From: Endocalyx cinctus
Lineage: Eukaryota > Ascomycota > Sordariomycetes > Amphisphaeriales > Apiosporaceae
Reading direction: 5' to 3'
NCBI GenBank assembly: GCA_001600455.1
Contig: BCKC01000005.1
Coordinates: forward strand, 1,550,001-1,614,000
Length of the DNA stretch: 64,000 nt
Positions 55,821-64,000 of this stretch are shown piece by piece. Within the stretch, counting starts at the first letter, position 1. Every line of letters begins with the position of its first letter. The translations under genes and the position numbers were made by a program. The notes under the pieces are model-generated. The model saw only the letters and a list, made by a program, of their open reading frames with translations. It had not been told where the DNA came from and searched no databases.

Positions 55821-56209
55821 AAAGATGGCCTGGTATTGACAGCTCTGGTGACGGGGGTATTGTTGAATTAGGATTGGAGAAAAGGGGAAAAAGAATCTAT
55901 GTGAAGTTTTGGATAAATAGCCTTTGAAGCCACTTTGTACGAGATATAGTAATTAACTGGACAGTTTATGGACATAAGTTAGTTTCGAGTAATATTATTA
56001 TTTATGACTTACCTTGATTGCTAGATATCTATTGTGGCGGCTGCATGCTTGGGAAAAATATATGGCTGGACTGGAAATTGGATTTTTATTGGCGAATTTC
56101 ACTTTCTATTGAATATCTATCTGATAAGACGCCCATTTTCTTTTATTTCCGTTTTTTTTTCTTCTTTTATTATATTTTATTTTCTTTGTTGGGATATCAA
56201 ATTTCTTTT
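55821..56209. other. Convergent intergenic region
   Basis: 389 bp of 3' UTR sequence between the lactonase and aldolase genes; T-rich near 56150. Confidence 0.5.
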
Positions 56210-57154
56210 TTACAAGCTCGCTTCAATCTTAGCCAACTCGGCCATCTGAGCGATGACATTCTTCTTAACCGCCTCGGCGGGCTCAACGTACGGCTTCCGC
56301 GGTCGCAGGAGCTCCTCGGCGCCCTCGATGCCGGCGGCTTTAGCGCTGTGCATGGCGACGGCGTACTTGGTGGCGGCGATGCCGGCCTTGCAAGGCTGCT
56401 CGGCGAGCGAGGCCTTCTGGTGTAGGGCTAGGGCCTCCTGGGTCTTGCCCTCCTTGTATAGCTTGTAGATGTGGCTGATGGTCTTGGGGAAGACGTTGGC
56501 GAAGGCGGCGATGCAGCCGGCGGAGCCGACGCTCAGGCCGCCGATCAGGAAGTCCGACTGCCCGCCGTAGGTGGCGAACGTCGCCTCCGGCAGCTCGGCC
56601 GCGAGGCGGGTGATCTTGGCGACGGAGCCGCACGTCAGCTTGACGCCGACCACGCTCTCGTGCTTGTTGGCCAGCTGGGCGATGGTGGCCGAGTCGAGGT
56701 CGACGCCGTTGCAGACGCCCGGGAAGTTGTACAGCACGATCGGCAGCCGGCTCTTGGCCGCGACGTCGCCGTAGAAGCTCTCGAGCACGGCCGGCGTCGT
56801 CGCCTTCGGGAAGTAACCCGGAGGCAGGACCAGGGCGTAGTTGGCGCCCGCGTCGGCGGCGTCCTCGATGTACTCGAGCACTTGGCGGGTCGAGTGACCG
56901 CCGACACCGGCCATGATGGGGAAAGACGGGCCGCAGGCTTCCCGCGCGAGCTGCAAGAGCTGCTTGCGCTCCTCGCGGGTCAAGAGGAAGGTCTCGGCGT
57001 TGGTGCCTAGGATGACGAGTCCGACGAGGCCGGATTTCGAGAGGTACGAGTAGTACTTCTTTTGCGCCTCGGTGGCAAGGGTGTCCGTATTGGGGTCAAA
57101 GTAAGTTACGGCGGGGGCCCAAATGCCGCTGGGGGGTACCTTAGGGAACGACAT
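56210..57154 (-). CDS. DHDPS/N-acetylneuraminate-lyase-family aldolase
   Basis: Intronless 314-aa frame, the full family length. It has the class I aldolase (beta/alpha)8 fold signatures: the substrate-carboxylate loop GTNAE at 50-54, the catalytic tyrosine in LYNFPG (Tyr142) and the Schiff-base lysine in VVGVKLTCGS (Lys172). GQSDFLIGGLSVGSAGCIAA is the usual GxxG loop region. The enzyme condenses or cleaves pyruvate with an aldehyde. Fungi make lysine by the aminoadipate route, so a true dihydrodipicolinate synthase role is unlikely. Sugar-acid (2-keto-3-deoxy acid) or 4-hydroxy-2-oxoglutarate cleavage is more plausible by family. The exact substrate cannot be read. It has very strong GC3 bias. 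Confidence 0.88.
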   Translation of the reverse strand: MSFPKVPPSGIWAPAVTYFDPNTDTLATEAQKKYYSYLSKSGLVGLVILGTNAETFLLTREERKQLLQLAREACGPSFPIMAGVGGHSTRQVLEYIEDAADAGANYALVLPPGYFPKATTPAVLESFYGDVAAKSRLPIVLYNFPGVCNGVDLDSATIAQLANKHESVVGVKLTCGSVAKITRLAAELPEATFATYGGQSDFLIGGLSVGSAGCIAAFANVFPKTISHIYKLYKEGKTQEALALHQKASLAEQPCKAGIAATKYAVAMHSAKAAGIEGAEELLRPRKPYVEPAEAVKKNVIAQMAELAKIEASL

Positions 57155-58314
57155 CTTTCAAATATGAGATATATGTGTCTTTGATGGGAATAAAATAAAA
57201 TAAAAACAAATGAAGAAATTATACAGTTAATGATAAGAATGTATGTATGTATGTATCTGCTTGAGAAAGGATTTCATATAGAAAAAAACATCTGATGATG
57301 AATTCTTATACTTGAGTATTTAACTCCAATCTCCTATTATACGTACTAGGTAATTCGCCTATATTTATCCCGATCTGTACCTATGACTATGGCTTTCCCG
57401 CTCTCGGCAGTCTTCCGAGTTCAATCAGATCCATTATAGATCGGTTTGCCTGCCGACAGTAGCCTTTACTTACTCTATCCCCCCATTTCTTTCCGATATA
57501 GACTTCCTGTACGGAGCATAAGATGAATAAGAGAGTGCCGCGATATGCTATATAAAAACTCAGTGTACGGTATTATTATAATATAATCTTAAGCGCATGC
57601 TGGTGACAATATGAATAGTATGGAAATATTCCCGAGGTCACTGCATTGTGGGATTTGTCTGGGCTACACCGCCGTGCAGTGGATGTGTGGGTCCGGTGAA
57701 TATTGCCGAATTTTACCGCCTCACCCACAATAAATCAAAATGGAAAATATTGTAAATTAGTTTCTTTACTTACTTCATACAACATTAGGGACTGATCGAT
57801 TCGCAAGCATTTTATATGGTAAACCATCATATATTGTGCTCTGAATTGATAGTCCAACCTAATTCATTAATAATTCGTTTAGTAATTACTTTCTCATTTG
57901 ATTTGTTTCGTATACACTAGTACGTACAGATGTACCTAAATACTGGTTAAATCGTTAAATTTATAGTTGCATATTTACTTCAAATATGCAATATGGGAAA
58001 TACCCGACCCACTGGACTGGACGTAACACATGATCTCATCCCCTTGAACGTAGAGCTAAGCTTCAATATAATTCCAGTTCCTGAAAAAGCCTCTCCTCGA
58101 TTGAGGCTCAAAAGCTCTTATGGGAGTTCATATTTAGTGTCAATGATAGGGATTTTTAATGCGATTATGAATCTCTATTTTTAAATTGTGATTTCTAACC
58201 ATAAAATTATCATAAGCCACTCTTTATTGGCTACCTCTATCCAATCATTCTTCGCGACCATGATGCGCTCGAGTGTCGACAATCGTATAGGCCAACACGC
58301 GCCACTAACGGGAA
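57155..58314. other. Divergent intergenic region
   Basis: 1.16 kb between the aldolase (minus) and rtc1 (plus). A GTAT tetranucleotide run lies at about 57241-57256. No gene seen. Confidence 0.5.
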
Positions 58315-61300
58315 ATGTATAATCAAGGAAAAATAATGAGGAGGCTTCTCGGCCGTCCTCACAGCGAATCACCTAACGATGGATCTAATTTAGGTGCTGC
58401 GAGCTCTCCGCTTCCTCAACCATACCATCCAACTGCTACCCACGCCCAAGACATCGACTACCCTTCGGCCGATCCCATATCCTGCCTAGATAGATCTCCA
58501 GATGGCAAAATTATTCTTCTGGGTGGTCGGCATATATTAAAGACCCTTCATATCGACGGCCTCGAAATCAAAGAAGGCGTTGACATACGAAATATTATTA
58601 CTGCTCAGTTCTCTAGTAAAGGGAATGCTGCTAGCAGCTTGACGTCGGATCAGCTCTCTATCAAGGATGCCAAATTAGCTACGGACCATGGCCCCGGTCT
58701 GTCAGTCTACACCGCCTGCGCCAACGGAAAAATATTCATGTATGATGTTACGCGTTTGAGCTATGGCATGGGGCTTGAATTTATACAAACGACCGAAGGA
58801 TCGCGACAAGTCAATAAACTTGATTTTAACCCCCATAGGGGGACCCTGATGTTATCTGGGGGCCAGGACGGCATCATGCGCTGCTTCGATGTGAAAGCGC
58901 CCGTCAATGGACGAAATGGACCTACTTTTCGAACCATTCAATCTTTCCGTTGTAATGCCGACGGTATTCGTGATCTAAAGTGGGCCCCCAGAGATGGAAT
59001 GATGTTTGCCTGTGCAACTGAATCCGGCGTGGTTCTGAAGTGGGACATTCGGAAACCCACCGCGCCCTTATTGAAAATAAATGCCCATGACCCCCAAAAG
59101 GGAGTATCTTCCATATCATGGCATCCTGATGGAGACCATTTAATTAGTTCTGGCCTGGACTCAAAATGTTACGTCTGGGACTTGTCCGAGAATGCGGAGA
59201 GGAGACAGAAGCCAAAATGGACCATAAATGCTCCAGCACCTGTGACTTCTGTTTCTTGGCGTCCCGGATTTTGGTCGGCCTCGGCACAGGGGAGACGAGC
59301 TGCCCAGGTTGCGGTATCTTACGATGAAGGTGGGCATCTAAAGAAATTTGGAATAAGCTCGGTGCATATCTGGGATCTTGCTAGACCAACCATGCCATAC
59401 AAAGAGATTGACTTGTTCGAGAATTCTCCCTCCTCCCTACTCTGGCATGACCAGCGTCTTTTGTGGACGGTGGGGCAAGATGGTTTTAAGCAATGCGATC
59501 TCGCATTTGCTCCAAAGGTGACGGATCGTCAGCCACTTTCGAGTCTCGACTTCTCTCCTCAGGGGGACGTCCTAATGTTCCTAGAAGAAAGAGTTAGCGT
59601 GCCTCGACCACGTCCCTCTATTTCCGTTCACGACCTAGCAGTTCCGCAGTCGTACAGCTCCAGCCCAAGCGGCCAGATACTCAGCGTCAGTCGCAGTGAT
59701 TCTGAAGAAGAGGTCATAGGCAGCTTTCTAGGACCGAAGCGCCGAATAAGTGGTAAGCGCCGCGCGAGCCATCGGCCTGTGCAGGCGCTTAGTACGACAC
59801 CGCCCTCCGGACCTGGGGCCGATGATCAAACTATTTCTTTAGAACAAGCCGTTAAATTAACGAATCCATTCAAACCACAGCAAGTAATGGCCATCGGCCA
59901 TATCCCCGCAACTATGAAGATGGATACGCACATGTTCCTTGCACGCCAGTATTTAGAGACGCTCGCGCGCAATATTCCCAACTCTGAGGCGGGTCCACTG
60001 AATGACCGAATTGCTAAAACCATGGAACAATACGCTCATGCTGCTGAGCAAGTAAGCCAGTTCCGACTTGCTCAAACTTGGCGCATATTGTCTTACGCCG
60101 TGAATCTGCTTCTGATAAGGCGATCCCAATATCATCTAGAGTATCGCCTCCGGAAGCAACAAGAAAAGTCAAAAACTTCGAAAGCCAAATCTGACACGGA
60201 GCTTGGATTGCTCTTTGGACACCCGGAAATGTCGCCTCATCTTCGAGTGACTGGGGAAGAAACTCCTCGAAAAGCGCCGTCTGTATCATCTGGAGATGGC
60301 CGGCATCCTCCGAGGTCATTATTAGCAGAAGAGATTGATAGCGAATCCAATATAGCAACACCGCTTGCCCGGCCTGTGACGGAGGACTTAATGAGACCTG
60401 AAGATTATGCGCATGGAAAACCGCTTACACCAGTTCGAGAGATCGAAAGCTTTACTCTACCACCTACTGTTAATCCGGAAGTGTCCAGTACCCCACGAAA
60501 GAGGGTTAATTCTGTACCTTTATCTATCATGAGTCACGAAAGTCACATCTCTAGTACCGAAGGGTATGACTTCTATGATGTCGATGCCCTCGAGGATGCG
60601 CTTGAAAACCCCCCCAAGGCTATTGAAGTGCCCAAAAAGAAAGAGCCATTGACGCTCGACCCTGCAGAACCAGGTTCTGTTAACACCCGTAGGAAACCAA
60701 TTTCCAGGTACGATTCCGATGAGAGCTTTGCTCAGATGTTTTCGTTGTCCGATACAAGTAAGCAAGCCTCGGTCTTCACGACTTCTTCTGGAGAAAGTGT
60801 TCGGCAAGCGACGAAGCAACTTCAGCGGACTGATTCTGGCATGAAAATACCGGAGAATGAAAAGGAATACGCGAGCAGAATCCGAGGGAGACAAATCTCA
60901 GAATCCCCTGAAAAGGAGCGATACCCTGTTCAACGGTCTCTTCAACGGTTTGGTTCAGACACTCTCACAGAGGATTTCATGGTATCGCAAAATACTACTA
61001 CTGATACTCTGGATAGCAGCTCATTCTACAATGACGATGATTCATCTCCAGTTAGATCAAGAGTCCAACCTGTATTTAACGCAGTGACGCTCATTTTGCA
61101 AGAGCAGCATCCAGAAGATCACCCTTCACCTACTATTACTGAGACCGATTTCCTTGCTTGGAAAGATGATCCTAATTATCCCTATCCGTTATCGTCAGAG
61201 TCAGCCACGAAACAAAATTTACCACCTATCCACCCATACGATGTGATATCCCGTGCACTGGCTTTCGAGACTCGGCATTCAGCGCTTAATGCCTCGGCCA

Positions 61301-62409
61301 TGATTCTCCTTTTGAAGCCGCTAGTACCTAGCAACGTCATTGACTCCCACCAGGCTTCCGCAATCCTAAGGCAACATCATAGCCGCCTTATGAATATGAA
61401 ATTTTTTGTCGAGGCGGCGCTACTACGCAACTTATGCATTCGAGGGTGGCCCAATGGAATCGACATATGGGGTGATAATTACGAGTCTATTTTCAGGCTA
61501 GCACAAGACCGCGTTGTCGTGGGATACGCATGCGCGAATTGTCACAAAGCTCGAGAAGTAGATCGTTCTTCTCCGTGGGGTCCAGGAATATGGAAATGTG
61601 AACGGTGTCTTGCCATCACGGCGCCATGTGCCGTCTGTGGACATCGAGAAGCAACTGCAGAGCAACGACCCCCTGCAATTGTATCCGAGGCTTTGATGGG
61701 TAGTCACTCATCTCAGTCAGACGAACCGATGCTATCTACGTGGTGGTACTGTCCTGGATGTTCCCACGGCGGCCACGCCAACTGCCTCCAGGATTGGCAT
61801 GCGCCGATAGGTTCCATGCCTGGAACGCACTTTACCCCAGCACTTAATACCTCGCCAACATTCCCAGACGACGTCTTTCCCGATACCGAAAGCGACGGCT
61901 GCTGTCCTTTCGACGGATGTGGCCACGCGTGTCTGCCGGGCAAGTGGCGGAACGAGAACTACGCCGCCCGATCGGAAGAGCTGGGCAAGGCCGTGCGAGA
62001 GCAGACCCGAGGCGCGGTGGCGGACCTAAAGAAAGGCAACCGATCACGGGTCAGCAGCATAGACGCCTCCTCTTCCACCTCGGCCAGCGGTTCTCCGAGC
62101 AATATCCGCGGCGACAGCATCGAGGTCCCGCAGAGCAGGGCGGTCGAGAGCGTCCGGGAAGCTCTGGGCGGCCTTAACGGCGTCGGCCCCGACAAGGAGA
62201 GAGGAAGACCGAGCGCGGGCATTCTTAGCATCCTCAGCTCCAGCCCCGGCGGACGCGGCGCCGCCGGCGGTACCGCGGGCGGAAGCAACGGAAACTCGCT
62301 GTCGGACGGGAAGAGCGTCTTGAGCGGCACTCCTACCACCAGCGGCGGAGAGAGGGAACGTAGAAAGAGCGTCAAGTTCGCTGGACCGACGCCCGAGGAT
62401 TGCCGGTAG
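58315..62409 (+). CDS. rtc1: SEA/GATOR2 complex subunit Rtc1 (Sea2, WDR24-like)
   Basis: Intronless 1364-aa frame; a second in-frame ATG lies at 58336. The N-terminal beta-propeller of WD40 repeats covers about residues 45-420 (SCLDRSPDGKIILLGG; LMLSGGQDGIMRCFDV; ISWHPDGDHLISSGLDSKCYVWD). A helical middle part (ARQYLETLARNIPNSE...) and long disordered linkers follow. The C-terminal Cys/His zinc region at about 1070-1210 has CANCHKA, CERC, CAVCGH, WYCPGCSHGGHANCLQDWH and CCPFDGCGHAC. This is the WDR24/Sea2 layout with C-terminal RING-like zinc fingers; no RWD domain is seen, which argues against the WDR59/Sea3 partner. The complex acts at the vacuole/lysosome and promotes TORC1 signalling. The name Rtc1 (restriction of telomere capping) is historical. 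Confidence 0.88.
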   Translation: MYNQGKIMRRLLGRPHSESPNDGSNLGAASSPLPQPYHPTATHAQDIDYPSADPISCLDRSPDGKIILLGGRHILKTLHIDGLEIKEGVDIRNIITAQFSSKGNAASSLTSDQLSIKDAKLATDHGPGLSVYTACANGKIFMYDVTRLSYGMGLEFIQTTEGSRQVNKLDFNPHRGTLMLSGGQDGIMRCFDVKAPVNGRNGPTFRTIQSFRCNADGIRDLKWAPRDGMMFACATESGVVLKWDIRKPTAPLLKINAHDPQKGVSSISWHPDGDHLISSGLDSKCYVWDLSENAERRQKPKWTINAPAPVTSVSWRPGFWSASAQGRRAAQVAVSYDEGGHLKKFGISSVHIWDLARPTMPYKEIDLFENSPSSLLWHDQRLLWTVGQDGFKQCDLAFAPKVTDRQPLSSLDFSPQGDVLMFLEERVSVPRPRPSISVHDLAVPQSYSSSPSGQILSVSRSDSEEEVIGSFLGPKRRISGKRRASHRPVQALSTTPPSGPGADDQTISLEQAVKLTNPFKPQQVMAIGHIPATMKMDTHMFLARQYLETLARNIPNSEAGPLNDRIAKTMEQYAHAAEQVSQFRLAQTWRILSYAVNLLLIRRSQYHLEYRLRKQQEKSKTSKAKSDTELGLLFGHPEMSPHLRVTGEETPRKAPSVSSGDGRHPPRSLLAEEIDSESNIATPLARPVTEDLMRPEDYAHGKPLTPVREIESFTLPPTVNPEVSSTPRKRVNSVPLSIMSHESHISSTEGYDFYDVDALEDALENPPKAIEVPKKKEPLTLDPAEPGSVNTRRKPISRYDSDESFAQMFSLSDTSKQASVFTTSSGESVRQATKQLQRTDSGMKIPENEKEYASRIRGRQISESPEKERYPVQRSLQRFGSDTLTEDFMVSQNTTTDTLDSSSFYNDDDSSPVRSRVQPVFNAVTLILQEQHPEDHPSPTITETDFLAWKDDPNYPYPLSSESATKQNLPPIHPYDVISRALAFETRHSALNASAMILLLKPLVPSNVIDSHQASAILRQHHSRLMNMKFFVEAALLRNLCIRGWPNGIDIWGDNYESIFRLAQDRVVVGYACANCHKAREVDRSSPWGPGIWKCERCLAITAPCAVCGHREATAEQRPPAIVSEALMGSHSSQSDEPMLSTWWYCPGCSHGGHANCLQDWHAPIGSMPGTHFTPALNTSPTFPDDVFPDTESDGCCPFDGCGHACLPGKWRNENYAARSEELGKAVREQTRGAVADLKKGNRSRVSSIDASSSTSASGSPSNIRGDSIEVPQSRAVESVREALGGLNGVGPDKERGRPSAGILSILSSSPGGRGAAGGTAGGSNGNSLSDGKSVLSGTPTTSGGERERRKSVKFAGPTPEDCR

Positions 62410-63122
62410 TGGCGGTTATTCTAAGTACGATCCAGATTGTTGGTTGGGGACGGATATTGGTATATCAACTTTCCCCCTTACGTTGTTGTGTTGTCGCCGT
62501 GCCTCATTTGGATGAAAGATTTATGTATATGTATAAATATGTGATTATATCACAGAACCTTGGAGAATTCACTAAGACTTACATGTCAGTTGTAACTATA
62601 TTTGTACGATAAGGGAAAACAGAGATCATAGTTAGGTTAGATACTTAATTTCAATATTCGGTATCAGTTCAACCTGCTCAGAACATCGCTCTGGTGATAA
62701 TATCTATTAAGCAGTTCGAAATTCACTGTGGAAGTTCATTACCTCGCATTTCTTCATTTTATGAATGTTTATTTACTATTCTATGTATCTACTTTTTTTT
62801 TCTTCTCTTTGATCTTCCCTCCTTATTTTTATTCAGGATTTTCGAGAGAGAAAAGAGTGAGTATACATGAAAAGGAAAACAAGAAAAGCAATAATAACGG
62901 GGTATCTAAGTCCATTTCTCCATTTGCCTACCATGTAAAAAGCGCTTTTCCATAAAACTTTTATTATTTTCCTCTTTAAACCTCGGGATCATTAAAAAAA
63001 AAAAAAACTCCTCAAATCCAGTTTCCGTGTTCGAATACCTGAATTTCTTCTTTTTCTTTTTTCTTTTTCTTTTTTTTTAATCAAGGTTGTTTGTATATAA
63101 TGATTTTTCCCCCTCCCCGTTC
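62410..63122. other. Convergent intergenic region
   Basis: Between rtc1 and the UVRAG-like gene; T-rich tracts near 62791 and 63060-63078 and A-rich near 62995. 3' UTRs only. Confidence 0.5.
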
Positions 63123-64000
63123 TTACATGCGAGCTCCGACGTTCTCCCTAAGCCCTTTAGTCCGGAGGGTGAGCTTGGAAGTGGCGCCTTCGTCGAACGG
63201 TAGACCGACGGGGGACGAGGGCCGGTTGTTAACGGACGGTTCTTTCCCCTTGTTCTTACCCGAAGCCGGATTCGCGGCGGAGCCGTTGTCGTTACCGTGG
63301 CCGTTCTCCTTAACCAGGGCGCGGTTCAGCTGCTCTCTCTGCCGGCCGCCAACCACGTCGCTATCGAAGCTGTTGCGACGGCTGCCGCCCGCGCTACTGA
63401 GGCTGGCGCCGTCGTTGTCTCCGGGGACCGCGAGGGACGCGCCGCCGCCGCCGCCTCGGCTCTTCATGCGACCGGCCCATAGACCTCGAACGCCGCCGCG
63501 CTTGCGCTCCGGCACCTCGTCGCTACCGGCGCTGCAGACGTAGAGGAGATACTTTAGGTTCGGCAAGGTGTGGCGTATGTCTACGACTTTGAGGCCGACG
63601 GCGACGCAGAGGGCGTCGATGTCCTTGTTCAGGAGGAACCAGCCGTAGTCAAACTTGTACTGGGCGGTGGCGCCGCCGCGGAGGAAGAGGGGAAACTCGC
63701 GCTGCGCGTCCGGCAGCATCGATATATCGTCACGGATGCTGCTTCGCGAGCCGAACGTCTTGATGGGGTAAGGAAGCGGCACGGTGAGGTAGAACTGCAG
63801 CGCGTTCGTCAGCTGCGCGACGTAGCCGAGAGCAGCCGAAAGTGAGTCTTCCGTCGCGGAGGATGACATCGAGTCGTAGTCAGTGTTGGGGAGCGGCACG
63901 CCACAGATGGTAAAGGAGAGCGCGGGCCCCGAGGGGTTGGGTGCGATGGGAAATATCTGGCTCAGATCTTCACATATGCGTCGACGTTGGCCGTGGATAG
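63123..64000 (-). CDS. UVRAG/Atg14-family protein (Vps38-like), 5' end outside the window
   Basis: The frame runs off the right edge: upstream of the GTG at 63899 it continues open to 63998, giving IHGQRRRICEDLSQIFPI and LSFTICGVPLPNTDYD. These segments are characteristic of the UVRAG/Atg14 domain that binds Vps34-Vps15-Vps30 in class III PI3-kinase complexes. The visible C-terminal 292 residues include the membrane-proximal helical part (LGYVAQLTNALQFYLTVPLPYPI, KFDYGWFLLNKDIDALC, TLPNLKYLLY) and a disordered Gly/Ser/Arg-rich tail. The VPLPNTD... and DIDALC segments favour the UVRAG/Vps38 branch (endosomal sorting) over Atg14, but the missing N-terminus would decide. Confidence 0.82.
   Translation of the reverse strand, partial: IHGQRRRICEDLSQIFPIAPNPSGPALSFTICGVPLPNTDYDSMSSSATEDSLSAALGYVAQLTNALQFYLTVPLPYPIKTFGSRSSIRDDISMLPDAQREFPLFLRGGATAQYKFDYGWFLLNKDIDALCVAVGLKVVDIRHTLPNLKYLLYVCSAGSDEVPERKRGGVRGLWAGRMKSRGGGGGASLAVPGDNDGASLSSAGGSRRNSFDSDVVGGRQREQLNRALVKENGHGNDNGSAANPASGKNKGKEPSVNNRPSSPVGLPFDEGATSKLTLRTKGLRENVGARM

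Noticed and set aside
56471..57010. 179-codon frame opposite the aldolase
   Set aside because: Gly/Val/Asp-rich antisense shadow of a strongly codon-biased gene.

Overview
The window is nuclear DNA of a filamentous ascomycete (Pezizomycotina, most likely a Sordariomycete). The evidence is: short introns of about 50 to 110 nt with GT(A/G)AGT-type donors, CTAAC/TAAC-like branch sites and YAG acceptors; an intronless Zn2Cys6 regulator with a fungal middle-homology region; fungal-type BTB, F-box, DUF1772 and DUF7514 proteins; small secreted proteins; and an ascomycete-type RPL20. Genes alternate strands and sit apart in AT-rich spacers, with no operons. One assembly gap (a run of N) lies at 2428-2525. 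No rRNA, tRNA, CRISPR array or intact transposon was recognised.

Layout. 1-5 kb: a single-pass membrane protein with a Ser/Thr-rich stalk, then a tandem pair of tiny Cys/His-rich proteins and a Thr-rich open frame. 5-9.5 kb (minus): a large coiled-coil spindle-pole-body protein of the Ppc89/Cep57 type. 11-13 kb: a small secreted protein and an acidic-repeat protein with a 15-bp minisatellite. 13-18 kb is mostly gene-poor. 18-19 kb: a BTB/POZ protein. 21-25 kb: the PCI protein CSN12 (minus) and the ribosomal gene RPL20 (plus), sharing a 735-bp divergent promoter. 25-28 kb (minus): a Zn2Cys6 transcription factor. 29.7-30.5 kb (minus): a decayed short-chain dehydrogenase. 32-34 kb: a GNAT acetyltransferase and a DUF1772 membrane protein. 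35-40 kb: a DUF7514 protein with Arg-rich repeats and a protein whose start resembles the tiny Cys/His pair. 41-44 kb: an eight-cysteine secreted protein and an F-box protein. 46-53 kb: a class I photolyase with a mitochondrial leader, two unrelated Nudix hydrolases and an ankyrin-like protein whose end overlaps the second Nudix gene. 54-57 kb: a paraoxonase-like lactonase/arylesterase facing a DHDPS/NAL-family aldolase. 58-64 kb: the SEA/GATOR2 subunit Rtc1 (WDR24-like) and the 3' part of a UVRAG/Vps38-like gene that runs off the right edge.

Most recognisable genes are housekeeping (translation, spindle pole, mRNA export/COP9-like PCI protein, TORC1 signalling, endosomal PI3-kinase). The accessory flavour comes from the small Cys-rich and secreted proteins, the SDR relic and several unassigned coding-like stretches. 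No single coordinated new system stands out. The best leads are the tandem MC...C-x-H...CPG proteins, the SDR pseudogene, the orphan coding-like segment after CSN12 and the convergent Nudix/ankyrin overlap. Exon coordinates were worked out by hand from splice consensus and reading-frame continuity and have no transcript support.
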